Position numbers and translations under genes: made by a program. DNA of 64,000 nucleotides from Trochalopteron elliotii. Its lineage: Eukaryota > Chordata > Aves > Passeriformes > Leiothrichidae. The notes under the pieces are model-generated. The model did not search any database, was not told the origin of the DNA, and saw only the letters and a list, made by a program, of their open reading frames with translations. The stretch spans positions 5,503,057-5,567,056 of the forward strand of contig JANPWX010000054.1 of NCBI GenBank assembly GCA_024734555.1. The letters are read 5' to 3'. Positions 1 to 11,225 of this stretch are shown here, one piece after another. Numbering within the stretch: position 1 is the stretch's first letter; each line of letters starts with the position of its first letter.

Positions 1-627
1 GACTTCAAGGTATCTCTTCAGTAAGCTTGAAAAAAATCACTCCTTTAATGAATACACGAGACCAGTTCTAAGATATCCCATACTCCAAGCAGAGCTTTCT
101 CAGTCTTGTGCTTCCCGTTCAAAAATCAGATTTTAACAGGTAAGACCAGAATCATCTGGCACTAAAAATTTTCCCTGAAATTTTACTTGCATGGAAAAGG
201 ATAACCCTGGAGCTGATGCCATGGTGACTGAGCTATGCTGTCACTATGACACCTGATGTATCCAACAGGAAGGCGGGAAATCTTTAAAAGGCTGAGCCAC
301 TGGAAGGGATGGAGGAACAGGCAGAAAGAGAATCAACAGAAAATAAATGGATGACAGACAAGAAAACCAATGTGAAGTTTACTAATATTTTAAAACAAAG
401 TCACAGTTAAGTTTCTTTATCATTAAAAAGGATGGGTTTACTCAGAAATAACAGAAAGCTCTAAACCACTCCTAGTGTTGTAAAAATAGAATATCTCTTT
501 CTGCTGGTTGCCCTATTTCTGCATTATCTTTTTTTTTTTAAACCAAACCCAATTGTTCTGTATTGCTGTGACCTGAGAGGCCAGACTTCAGTCAAATCAG
601 GCATCCCTGTGTGATTGCTAGAGCTCT

Positions 628-785
628 CCTCAAGTCTCATGCAATTAAAAGCATCAAGACTGACACGCATTAATGACAAAAAGTTAATGCAAGGGCTAAT
701 TGAGACTATCTCCCTCACAGGCCATTTCACAACATTAATAGCACAGAAAGCAGCAGTTAATATGTAATTAAATTTCCGGGATGCA
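628..785. promoter_or_regulatory. TAAT-rich enhancer-like block (candidate conserved non-coding element)
   Basis: About 160 bases hold many homeodomain-type cores: TTAATG, TAATTG, ATTAAT, TTAAT and AATTA occur on both strands, spaced roughly 10-25 bases apart. The sequence is not simple repeat and resembles no transposon I recognise. Dense, mixed TAAT cores of this kind are common in deeply conserved vertebrate developmental enhancers. That reading is inference: the surrounding DNA is itself AT-rich and conservation cannot be seen from one sequence. Confidence 0.25.
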
Positions 786-3700
786 TGGGCTATCAAAATC
801 AGGGTGCTGGAACCCTACTTCACACCTTTTAACCTCTCATTACCTCTGGAGCCCAAAATAGCCACTGTGCTTGGCAATTCTCTGCTAATAACTTCCCCTA
901 CAAAAGCAAACTGGCTGGCACCAAGGACCAATTCTGCCAGCAACAAAAGCCAGCTCAGTGAAGCAAGCTGCATTTTCTAAGCTTTACTGGCCAAGGAGAT
1001 ACCAAACAACACATCACAAACTACTCTTTTGGGGTAAAGGTATGTAAATGTTTTGCTAACAGCAGATACCAACCATTCAGAATTTCTGGGCTCTGAACAA
1101 CTTATTCTAATATGTAATTATATTCCTCTGACTGAAATTAACTGATTTCTTTAACAAAACAAAACAAATTGAAATTTTAATTCCTTCTGAATCTTATCCC
1201 ACACTGCAGGAATCGAAAATGATTCCAAGTGGGAATTGCTAGTGTGGGGTTGAGAGAGATACTTCCACAGTGTTTTAGGCAGAACATTAGAGATTTTGAG
1301 AGACAGGTCCTCGTGTATATCACCATTACATAAAAAGGAAATCAGAGGTACATGTTCCCATTTTGACCACACAGTTTGAGCTACCTCAAGTTTCTGGAAC
1401 AGTTAGCACTACCCAAATATCAGTCTGGGCACTCCTCAGTAGGAGTGCACTCGCCACAGGGCACTTTTAATGCTTTTGAACAAACAGCAGAAAATCACTC
1501 ATGCCAGCCTCTGATAAGAGCAAAGCCAAAGAGTACTGCTGAGAAAAGGCATCCAATTTATCCCTGAACCCACATAAATATTCCTTATTGAACAATCTGT
1601 TCCCCTGACAGCAGACTCCTTGGGCTTTTGGGCTTATTTTAAACTTAAAATTTATTTGGGTTCTATGGCAATCTGAAATGAAACCTTCTAGTATTCTGGA
1701 ATAACAACTGACATGGCAGACTTCCCAACTCCTTTGAGTCAGGGATGGGCCCTTTGTCATTCAATTTAAGGTGTAAATTTAAAGCTGGTTTCCAGGAAGA
1801 GTCTTAACTCCAAATACTGCCTGCATCTGAATCCATCAACCAGCTGAGGCAAATTTTCATTCATCTGGATTAACTATTTCAACAGTTTCCAAACTGGACA
1901 CATTTCTGGTGGGAAAGGAGGAGGAAAGAAGTGCTAACCTAACATTTGAATGAACCGTTAATTTTTCAGTGTAAAAAACACTAGTTAAAGAATTTTCAGC
2001 CTTAGAGATTTGCATCTTTCTCAGTTCTAGGTAAATGTTGAGAATTTAGGTTTTATAACCACTTAATTAGTCTTCTAAAAGCACCAATGCCCCAAATATT
2101 TTTTGTCCCAATTTAATAGAGAAAGAAGAAATAAAATTAGGGCTCGAGTCCTTAAAAATGACTGATCCAAAGGGATCCCCTTTCTCAGGAATGTTTCAGA
2201 CACCAAAATACTGTTTCACAATGGAAACTGCAACTGAACTAAGTCACAGTATTAAAAACACTTTGTAAAATCTGTTTTCAAGGGCTCAGCATCCTTGTAA
2301 AATCAGGTAGTGCACATTATATGTCAAGGTTATTGCTTTAGAAACCTGAGATCATCTCCTTGATGTGCAGGAATATCGAGTCATTGGTACAGCACTGAAG
2401 AATGAAGTTCACTTGAAATACTCTGTAGGAAGGAACATCTCTCTGTTTTCTAAAGTATCCTCTCATGTGAGAACAGGGTGAGAGGCAAATGTTTTCAGAG
2501 ATGGGTTGCCCACCTCATAAACTGAGATGTGGGCAGACACAACAATTGCTTAAAAAGCTGCTGCAGGAACAGAAAAGAATTAATCAGCTCTCCTTAGCCA
2601 TGATGACGACAAACAGAGACAAGCAATGTATTTTGTCAGGACTGTTTTCATGAGGCATTGTGTTAGACATCAGGCGAAGAAAACAACCAACCCCAAACTT
2701 CCTAATAACAAAAATACTAAACTATTGCAATAGGATGAGGACAGCAACTCAGAACTCCATAGCATTGGAGCATTCAGAGAGTGCAGGCAAAACACAAAAA
2801 ACCATAGGTTGAGCTGCATTGAGGAATAGGAATGAAATCAATCCAATTCAGTGCCTTTTTTCTAAACAGTGATTTTAAAAAACCTTCATCTTTTCACAAA
2901 ATGGAATTGGGAAAAAAGTACAATTTTCAGCTTTTCCACCACCTTCAGCAATCATAAAACATCTTCCCCAGTTAATATTATGGCTTATTTATCTACAGAC
3001 AAAAAAGTTGTTGTTTTTTTTAAAACATGGTCTTGTGCTCTGTCTCCATGCAGTTCTTCACATTTCAAAAGTAAACAGAAACACAAATATCTACACACAG
3101 CTAATGGCAGCTGTGTGCAGCCACCTTTTCAGCCAAAGCAATCATTCAGACCATTTATTTAATTGGTTTTGAAAACATCAGTTTTCATATTTATAGACAC
3201 ATGGACATAATAACTGCCACTCAAAAAACCCACTGGTATTTCAGAAGATTCAGATTCTTGAATATAAATATGTTTTTAACACCAAATGTAATATTTTGGG
3301 TTGCAAACCAAAGAAAGAAAAGATACAACTTTTGTAGTGGTTTTGCATTCTGGAATTGTACTTTTTAAGTCAATGGTTTCTGTACATAGCAGATCACCAG
3401 TGGGAGTGGGTTTGCCCTTAGCAGTCAAGGTTTAAGTTTCTCTCAAGTCCATTTTACTTTCCAGAACTCAAATTTCATTACTTTAACCTCAAAATAATTC
3501 ATGAGAGAAAAGATATAGCAGGTCTAATCCTTGGAATTTGTTACTGGAGTTTAAAATAAAATTTTCAGCACCTAAATTGAAGGGCAAAACTTTGTGTTAA
3601 GTGTGGAATCTTAACAGTGACTAAACACAGAAGCATATGTCTGTAAAAGAAAAAGGCAAAATAATATGGAAAATGCTTTGTTCTCTCTTTATTTGTAACA

Positions 3701-3911
3701 AAATACGAGGAGGTGTGAGGGGATGAAATTTAGCAGGAGTAATGACTTGGAAATGGGAGGGTAGGAAACAAGTACCTGGGTTACATTGCTACAGAAGAAC
3801 TCAGGAAAATAACTGCTTTCCAGAGATTTTGGTCATTTCTTGGAAGGTGCCCAGCCACTCTGCAGATAAAACTGACCAGTCTGAAGTATGATTCTGTAAT
3901 GATGTGATTTT

Positions 3912-3995
3912 CACAGAATCACACAATTAACTAGGCTGGAAAAGACCTTTGAGATCATCAGGCCCATTTTGTATCGTCCAGTGATAAGCCAAGGA
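3912..3995 (-). mobile_element. CR1 LINE 3'-end fragment
   Basis: The plus strand reads as the reverse complement of an avian CR1 3' end. It has a CACAGAATCACA start, then a diverged form of the 'GGTTGGAAAAGACCTTTGAGATCATC' type core and a short stretch beyond. The 3' end of the element is at the left, so the copy lies on the minus strand. It is heavily 5'-truncated, as most CR1 insertions are, and somewhat diverged, so the right boundary is approximate. Confidence 0.75.
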
Positions 3996-5764
3996 AAAGG
4001 ACCAGCTCTGACCTCATTCCATTTGTGTATTCAGTGACTATTTAGCATGTGGGAATAAAAGAAAATCACAATAACCACATTCTAAGTAAAAATACGTTCT
4101 TTTTTATTTTTTTCTGGATACCCTCTTGTGTTCTTGTGTTTGTCTGAGATGGTTTCGAATACTGGAATGGTAGAGATGTCACAGCTTCCTCAGGCAGCCT
4201 GGCCTTTATGGCAGCTACAGGCAAGTGCAGTTGCACTACAAGCTTTTGTATACAGTACTGCCAACTTCTGACTTACAATTCAATTTGATTCTTGATCTGC
4301 TCATTATCTCTGCAGCAAGGACTCCCAATTATTTCTGCAATAAGTAACCTAAGGACTACTCTGGCATATGCAAATCTTCACTATCTGATCTGAAGAAGGT
4401 TGTCAATCAGCCTTTCCAGAAAATAACGCTCCTGTCATCAGCTAGAGCTTCAAAATAAATAGACATCTGAGAGTTTTACTCATACAGCTTTTGTAATATG
4501 TAGTTTAATTGGAATTGGAATTTACTCCATATTTACTCTGACAAAAACAGTCATTGACAAAACAATAGCAGCAACCCTCCCAGCCAAACTGGGTCTATTC
4601 TTCCCTAACCTCTTGCACTGGGTTAAATTTCAATGGAGAATGGAATTTGCAAAGAACTAATAAAGCATCCCCTTAGGAATTTAAAGGACAAGGCTATGAA
4701 AAGATAGATTTCTAGGAAGTCCTTCCTATTTTAAAAATGTTCTCATGATCACTTTTTTATAATGTTAATGTCTTATTGATATGATGGTGAGTGGGTGATT
4801 TAGTGACATTTCTATCAATGTGAAAGGTAGAAAGAATGGTACTAAAGAGTGAGCTACCATGTCTGTGGCTCTCTGAATATGCAAGAATGTCAGTCACACT
4901 CACTTTAGTTGCTCTACTCATTCCTATCCTGTCGTGGAGGACACTCAGCTTCAGCCACTGCCATCTGTCACCTCAGAGAAATCTTTAAAAATTTGGTTAT
5001 ATTCTGTCATTGATACCTGTCCCTGCCCTGCCACTTTCCACTGAATACTCCCAGTGGTGCAGGATCTTAAGGGACAATTCCAGTACCACACAGAGTGGCT
5101 GAGGGACAGTCTTTGTTACAGCAGGTGTCCTCCATGGCATAAAATATTTTTCTTCTCCTACCCAACCATTTTCCACTTGAGGTCTGTTACACCTTGAACA
5201 CACAATTCTGGTTGACTTCTAAGGGACCTGAATGAACCCTGGATAGACATCTTAAACACAGCTGATTATCCATAATGATGCACTTCTCCATGGCCACTAC
5301 CCAGTGGTACCAAAGATTATTTCTCCTGATGAATTTAGGTCCACAGAGAGCTCGGATTAAACACTCTTGTGGATATACTTCATGCTGTTCACTCACAAAG
5401 CTGAAGGAGAAGTCTCCTTATACTCTACAGCAGCACATGGCTCACAGGTATTACTCATGCCACCATGCAGAGTTAGATGTGGAAATTAATGGGGTTAAAA
5501 GAAGGTTTCCATGTTGATTCAAATTTCCAGGAGGAAAAAAACCCCAAAGTAAGATTTTGCCTGCAATTGGCCTAAGGAAACATTTCCTAAGCTCTTGGAT
5601 ATGGGCTGCTGTTCTGCTTCATTATGAATTAGAGTCCAGTAAATCCCTAGTACCTTTAGCACAGTCAGAATTATATACATAATTAAATCAAATGTTAAAA
5701 AAAAAAATCAGAAGAACTCATATCTCATTCTCAAAGGACCATCCTTATCCAATAAGACCAGAAC

Positions 5765-5833
5765 AAAAAAAAAACCACCAAAAAAACAAAAACAACAACA
5801 AAAAACAACAACAACAAAACAAAACAAAACAAC
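5765..5833. repeat. A-rich (AAC)n/(AAAAC)n low-complexity tract
   Basis: The plus strand is almost pure A and C, with AAC and AAAAC units in irregular order. It is a simple, low-complexity tract with no coding value. The open frame running through it is made of lysine, asparagine and glutamine and is an artefact. Confidence 0.9.
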
Positions 5834-6736
5834 CCCACCCAATCATTTTGTACTCTGCAGAGGGAAACATGGGCAGAACACCTAATGGATATTTAACTGG
5901 TGCAATCGTTTCAACTATTCCATGTTCAGTTTTCTAATCAAGAATATCTTACCTATCTCAGCTCTTTCACCATTTGCTGTAATTCTTTTCCTAGTTTTCT
6001 TGGGGAATTTTGTCCCAATTAGTCTGAATTAGGATCATCCACACACAGTCATATTGCAGGAATATAAAATATGCAATACCCTGAATCCTTTTAGACACAG
6101 ATAAATTTGACAAATATTCAGAGCACCTGAGCATAGCTTGACACAGAGGTAGTAGTACAAATAATTTAATAAAGGCCATCAAAAGCCCACAAAAGCCTTC
6201 CAGACTTAGCAAACTAGTTAGCCAACAGTGAGAATCGAAACGTTTCTTCCACTGTCCTAGTGACACTGAAGTATTTACAGCCCTCACCAGCTTCAGTGAA
6301 GCTGTCCTCTATTAGTTCCTGAGAAAATATTTGTATAAACAAGCTTATGCATGCAAGGGATGTGAGTGTAATGAAATTATTGAACCATACTTTGGAGACT
6401 TACAGTGATTAGAAACTAGCAGTGTTTGCCCAGTTTAGTGCAAGTAACCCACTCCAACAGCTTCCTTTTCCCTCTTGAAAATTATTTTGGGAACCCCCAG
6501 GAGGGGTTCTGTCTCTAGCACCAATTTCTGATCTGCAGAGACATGTCCTGAATGATAAACCAGAGACTCAGAAATTATCCCATCCTAGTTCTGTTAGGAG
6601 TAATCAGGAAATGTTTCTCTCCCCAACTTATCTTGTGCACAATTTCCTGACTCCAAGCATCTTTTCATATTTTTTTCCCCTTTGATGCCAGAATTACCGC
6701 CCTTGCCCTTGGTTTCCCACTCCCAGATAAACAGCC

Positions 6737-6743
6737 TATAAAA
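6737..6743 (+). promoter_or_regulatory. TATA-like box (TATAAAA)
   Basis: TATAAAA stands in a locally GC-neutral context just upstream of the CpG-rich island. A start site about 25-30 bases downstream (near 6768) would give a 5' leader of roughly 470 bases before the ATG at 7240. A single 7-base match is weak on its own. It is worth noting because of its position at the island edge on the same strand as the candidate exon. Confidence 0.3.
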
Positions 6744-7043
6744 TCGCTGCAAGAATCCAAGTGCTGCTTTTCACACAGACACAGGCTTCCTTTACTGAAC
6801 ATATTCTGCGTAGAGCGTCCACGCCAGCCTCCAAAGGAGAGAGACAACAATGTAATCGCCGAAATGCCGAGGAGTTCCTCCGAGCACAGACTACAGAGAA
6901 GACAGGAGCAGGGAGGCTCTAGAATCGGAGAGCGCATCGCGAATTAAAAAGTAACTTTTGGGCAGCGCTTTGCGAGGCTGGGCAGCGGGCGGGGAAGGGG
7001 AGCCCGCAGCCACATGGTATATTCCTGCCTCTGCCGCTCTCCT

Positions 7044-7060
7044 GTCTCTCTCTCTCTCTT
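7044..7060. repeat. (CT)n tract in the CpG island
   Basis: A run of CT dinucleotides within the GC-rich island, about 180 bases before the candidate start codon. Pyrimidine tracts of this kind are frequent in vertebrate 5' leaders and can form single-stranded or triplex DNA. Confidence 0.85.
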
Positions 7061-7239
7061 TTGGTCCTCCTCTTCTCCCGGCTGTGTCTCCCGGCTCCCG
7101 CCGCCGGCGCTGCCGTGCCCTCTCCCCCTGCCGCAGGCTGCAGAATGGGACACGCTGGTTCCCCAGCCAGCCGGCAGCTGTCACACCGCGCAGGCAGCCA
7201 GCAGCCGGGGCGAGCAGCGAGCCTACTCTGTCATTTAGG

Positions 7240-7324
7240 ATGACTCACTGGAATCTGGCGTTAATTCCTCTTTTTCTGATAGCGGACGGAGAACAACCAA
7301 AAAGCTACACTGGACTAGACCAAG
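7240..7324 (+). CDS. Candidate first coding exon with signal peptide; gene not recognised
   Basis: An ATG with A at -3 (TTTAGGATGA context) opens 28 codons plus one base. The frame runs to CAAG|GTAAGA, a good splice donor, so the exon ends in phase 1. The peptide begins MTHWNLALIPLFLIADG: a short N-terminus, a hydrophobic core (residues 6-15, LALIPLFLIA) and a small residue near 17, which fits a cleavable signal peptide. It then turns polar (EQPKSYTGLDQ). A phase-1 intron just after a signal peptide is common in vertebrate secreted and membrane proteins. The same frame is open upstream to an ATG at 6958. I prefer 7240 because the upstream part is arginine/proline-rich island sequence and the hydrophobic segment would otherwise be internal. 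I do not recognise the protein. The first exon could also be non-coding or part of an lncRNA. Confidence 0.5.
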
Positions 7325-10300
7325 GTAAGAGATTTAAGTGTCTTTTTTCGCACTACAGCCACCCGAGGCTTCGAAGGTGCCAGGCTGTGTATTGGCACTA
7401 ACTTGGAAAGCTGGCACTGGCACTAGCTAATTCGGTGGGTGTCTGAACACCTGACACTACATGCCATCAGTGTGCCTTTCTGGTGTTAACCCCGTGTGTA
7501 CCACCCAGCTACCCCCGGGGGTAAGAGATGGCAGGTCAAAATATAACCTTGGTGTCTTGCATTTTCTCCCCTTAATGCAACTTTTACGGCCGCACTGCCA
7601 CCTGCTCCCGTGGATACGACCAGCTTCTCAATATTGCTAAATGATGAGGCTTTTGTGCTGTGCTGCTGGGAATGGAGCGTACCAGGCGTCTGTCATGGAC
7701 TCCGTGTGGATTCATTCCCACAGCAGTTGTTTCATCACTTTAATGAGTTGAAATTCCACAGTCCACAGAAACGCTTCCCTGTCATTCCCCCTCTCTCTGA
7801 GGGGCTCCCATATAGATCCATTTTCGGGCTTTTCAAAAGTAGTGCTCACTGAAAGCACCAGAGCAAGTCTGCTGAAGCACAGGCAGTGCTGCACTACATA
7901 TTCTGTCTGCATTCCTCTCTGCTTTTTCTGCTGTGAATCAAAAATTCAGCGTTGCAGGAGGGTTTTTGCAAGGACAGTAAATGTCTCTGGCACAGCAATT
8001 TAAAGTAAAGGGAGAAGCTGCTTCTCCCCATTCTGAAATCCTGGCAAAATATTCTTCTTCCATTTTCAGAGGAGGTCCAGAATTTCTAGCAGAGTTATCT
8101 AAGCAGGTTTCTCCTGGGGATGATTGACAGTTTTTAGTTGTGATTTTAATGGAAATCTTTCACTGAATGTCTACAGCTTCATTTCTGTCAATCTAATGCT
8201 TTTTAGCAAATGGCTTTCTTTGGAGGGTGACACCTTTAAAATTAACCCAGGATCATATTTTTCTAGACCTATAAACAGAGTATCAGACCAGCTAGTGCAC
8301 ATTGCAGAATCCCACAACCTCACCTTTGGATTTTAATGGTGCAACTGCAGTGGAAGACATTTGGTTTGGTTTACAGGTTTTCTGTACTGTGGAAAGTGTC
8401 ACAATTGCAACTGAATTTATCTGGGTTTCCTATACATTATTATGGTGTTTCTCTGCAATATCCTACATGTTCTATTTGTTTGGACCTTCTGTGTACTGGC
8501 AATAGGTTTATTAAGGGTTGACTTTAAACCCTTTATAAAAAACTGCCCTGACATTACTACCATGAAAAGGACTCTCTGCTCAAGGAAGATGACAGGTCCC
8601 ACGTTGATTACACCCATGGAGGTGACCAAACAGGTACCAGCAATTAACAAAAAAACACCACTCAGCTTCCCAGTAGGCATCAAGACCCACAATCCGTTCA
8701 CCCAATGTTTTTTGGAATGAATATTTTTTGGAATGAACTCAACCATGGCACCAATAAACTCTCCCCTTAGCTACTACCCCCTCCATGCACTCTTTTAAAA
8801 TAGGTTGGGGGGGAAAGGGTTCTTCTTTCAGAGAATTTCCAGGAATTTAATACAGAGCTTCAGGAAGAGGTAGGAAAATGCCTTGATGTGTCAGCATCAA
8901 TTCTACATCATTTCCCATCAGAATATGGTACAATTTTCCATTTGTAAAAGTGGAAAGCATTTACCAACATTATGTTTTAAGATTATTTCTAGTCATTTGG
9001 ACAAGTGCAGAGACTTTGATACTTTTTTAAAAAAATTACTTCTTTTTCTTAGCATTTAGGTATGGTGCCTGACTGCACGGGTATCAGATTAATTCCAGTG
9101 AAAGTAATTCTAAAGTACAATTCAGACAACAGATCATTGTGATTCTATTAACAGTTGATAATATTCTTGTAACTTATTTTAAAATTAATACCTATTTATT
9201 GTACACCAGCTCTTAGTCACTTGCTAGTGAAGCACATGCCATAGTCTCTGGGGTCTGAGCAGCTATTTTTGAACCTGTCTGGCTAATGTCTAGAATACAA
9301 AATTATCCTGTTCACAAGTTGGGCTTTTCTGTGTCATTTTCCTTTCTTCTGAGACATCAGTATATTGTCAATTCTCATCTGAGTGGCTCCTTTCAGGTGA
9401 AATCTTAGTCCATTTAAATGCAGACAATTTACTGTGATAACAGTTTATTGTAACTTAGCAACAAGAGCTAAAAATTCAAGTTACAGCCATAACACATGCA
9501 AACCTTGTATTGTGCTGCCCTGTACTCAGCAAATTAAACCCTTGAGATAAATGACATTCTAGACCAGTCAGTTTAATATCATTAGCTGGGCTGGCCAGTT
9601 GCTCTAATTACAGAAGTCAAATGCTGCAGGAAGCAGCTGCAAAGTCAGCACATGTGCAAGGAGCTGTTTGTAAAGCAGAAATACATGCTTTGAGTCTTTT
9701 TTGTTGCAAGATGAATTATTAAGGAAACGTATGGCATTTAGTATCACTGACAGAAAAATGGTCTGTCTGTAGTCCAAGTGGCAAGATTTGTATGAGTGAC
9801 ACGGGGTTATCCATTGGTCTTTCTGTGAAGCTTCATTTCTGGCATAATATTTTCACCAAAATAAACAAACACTTCCAATGCTATTTCTCTATGATCAGAC
9901 TCTTGGGTCATTCATTACTAGTGAGCTGGGGGGACATCACAAGGAAAATCAGCACAATGCTACCTACTGTCCTACCCATTTTACTTGAAATAGAGAATCC
10001 ACTATCAATGAAATGTGTTCAAGGAGCAATAAGATGAAGAGCTGGTACCCTGGAACTGGGAGGAGATATCCCTAAGACAGAGACATGCTCAGCTCTGGAG
10101 CTCTGCTTAAGCCTAGAAGAATAAATCAGCCACAAAGCAGCTGAAAGTAGAGTCAGGCAGCTCGTCTGAAGGGTGGCAAGGGATCCCCTCAGCTCTGAGT
10201 TTCCCTCTTGGCATTTCACCTCCAGAAACTGAATTCAGGAGAGGCAGGACTTTTGCTGTGATTAGTTAAGTGGATTCAGTCTTATAACTGATTTCACTTA

Positions 10301-11020
10301 GAAAAGAAAAATGTTCAGCCAAGTTCTTCCCTCAAAAAATCTAACCTTGAATAGAAGGTTATTCAGTTCTCTGGTATTTCTGCATATTTCATTTGAACAT
10401 AAAGCTCCACCCAAAGATGAAGAGCTCTAAACAAATCAACAAGGTTTTACATATCAGGAATGAACAAGCTCTTGATAACAACCTCCAGAAAGGGATCAAA
10501 TCCATCCCAACTACTTGATAAACCACATTCTGCACAGGGGCCTGCAAAAATGAATTGTTTCATCTCCTCTGAAACAAATACACTCAGCCACTTTCATAGT
10601 TCTCCATTAATGTCACTGTAGGTCCAGTTACAGCAGCTGTAGAGCTATTCCCTGCACCCTGAACAGAGTCAAGGTTACCTCCTCCCCACTGCACAGTACT
10701 TTGTTATAAGGTAAGCTAACTGCACCTACGAGTAACACTTTGAACAGTCCTATTAATCATAATGAAGATGGTACTTCAAGTTGAATTTACACAAGCCCTA
10801 TTTTTAGAATAGGGAACACACTTTGCACACTTGTTACATGGCTTTCCACAACCTTCTTGTATATCATGCTATCATCAATTAAGATCAACTCTAATCTTAG
10901 TCTAAGACTTAAGATGTTTATAGGGGTTAAGGTAAGGCACGTATGTGATGTGAAACAGACATCCAACCCTCGTGATCAGGCATTACCTTTTGAGGAGAGC
11001 ATTTTTCTTTAAGTAAAGAA
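7325..11020. other. Start of putative intron 1
   Basis: Begins with a consensus GTAAGA donor. The sequence is unremarkable AT-rich DNA with no recognisable exon or transposon. A short tandem duplication of TTTTTTGGAATGAA occurs near 8707-8738. A homeobox-site-rich stretch lies near 9540-9690. The frames between 8124 and 8746 overlap on both strands and are not gene-like. Confidence 0.5.
9540..9690. promoter_or_regulatory. Possible non-coding regulatory block
   Basis: Contains ATCATTAGCTGGGC, GCTCTAATTACAG, two CAGCTG-type E-box-like sites and GTCAGCACATGTGC within 150 bases. The mix of TAAT cores with E-boxes resembles enhancer sequence. Evidence is by eye only and weak. Confidence 0.15.
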
Positions 11021-11027
11021 GTCTTAG

Positions 11028-11225
11028 AATTATAAGATCGTAGAATATTCTGAATTGGAAGGGACCCATCGGGACGATTGAGTCCAACTCCTGGCCCTGC
11101 ACTGCACCATCCCCAAGAGTCACACCACGTGTGCCTGAGAGTTGTTCAAACTCTTCTTGAACTCAGGCAGACCACTGTTCTGGGGAGCCTGTTCCAGTGC
11201 CCAGCCCCCTTTCCTGGCATCTTCC
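11028..11225 (-). mobile_element. CR1 LINE fragment, diverged
   Basis: The plus strand starts with AGAATTATAAGATCGTAGAAT and continues through GGAAGGGACC, GAGTCCAACTCCTG and, near the right end, CCTGTTCCAGTGCCCAG. These match in order the antisense of an avian CR1 3' region. The element is therefore on the minus strand with its 3' end at the left. It is diverged and 5'-truncated. The frame at 11078-11332 is merely a frame through this repeat. Confidence 0.8.

Larger units (their letters stand above)
1..6730. other. Upstream non-coding flank
   Basis: AT-rich sequence with no open reading frame that has recognisable domains or a splice context. It holds a TAAT-dense block near 630-785, a CR1 3' fragment near 3912-3995 and an A-rich (AAC)n tract near 5765-5833, each listed separately. 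The open frames here are under 100 codons, lie on both strands and are low-complexity, as expected by chance. If the CpG island at 6.8-7.3 kb is a promoter for a plus-strand gene, this is its 5' flank. I see nothing else I can support. Confidence 0.6.
6780..7330. promoter_or_regulatory. CpG island, probable promoter of the gene starting at 7240
   Basis: This is the only strongly GC- and CpG-rich stretch in the window. By hand count about two dozen CpG dinucleotides lie between 6961 and 7300 and about ten more between 6781 and 6960, while the flanks are CpG-poor. It contains GC-box-like GGGCGGGG at about 6986-6994, a CT tract at 7044-7060, and runs such as CCGCCGCCGGCGC near 7098. It ends at the splice donor of the candidate first exon. 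CpG islands spanning a first exon are typical of vertebrate housekeeping and developmental promoters. Divergent minus-strand transcription is possible but not shown. Confidence 0.7.

Noticed and set aside
6891..7184. Minus-strand frame in the CpG island, possible divergent gene
   Set aside because: Arginine-rich translation of GC-rich island sequence, no splice signal or domain; overlapping frames in all phases point to composition.
6958..7401. 147-codon plus-strand frame through the CpG island
   Set aside because: It includes the likely real ATG at 7240, but it reads past the splice donor at 7325 and its upstream part is arginine/proline/serine-rich island sequence. Open frames are expected in GC-rich DNA. 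Only 7240-7324 is kept as a candidate.
10640..10708. Possible exon ending at AAG|GTAAGC near 10709
   Set aside because: The plausible acceptors give either a 14-base segment or an in-frame TGA.
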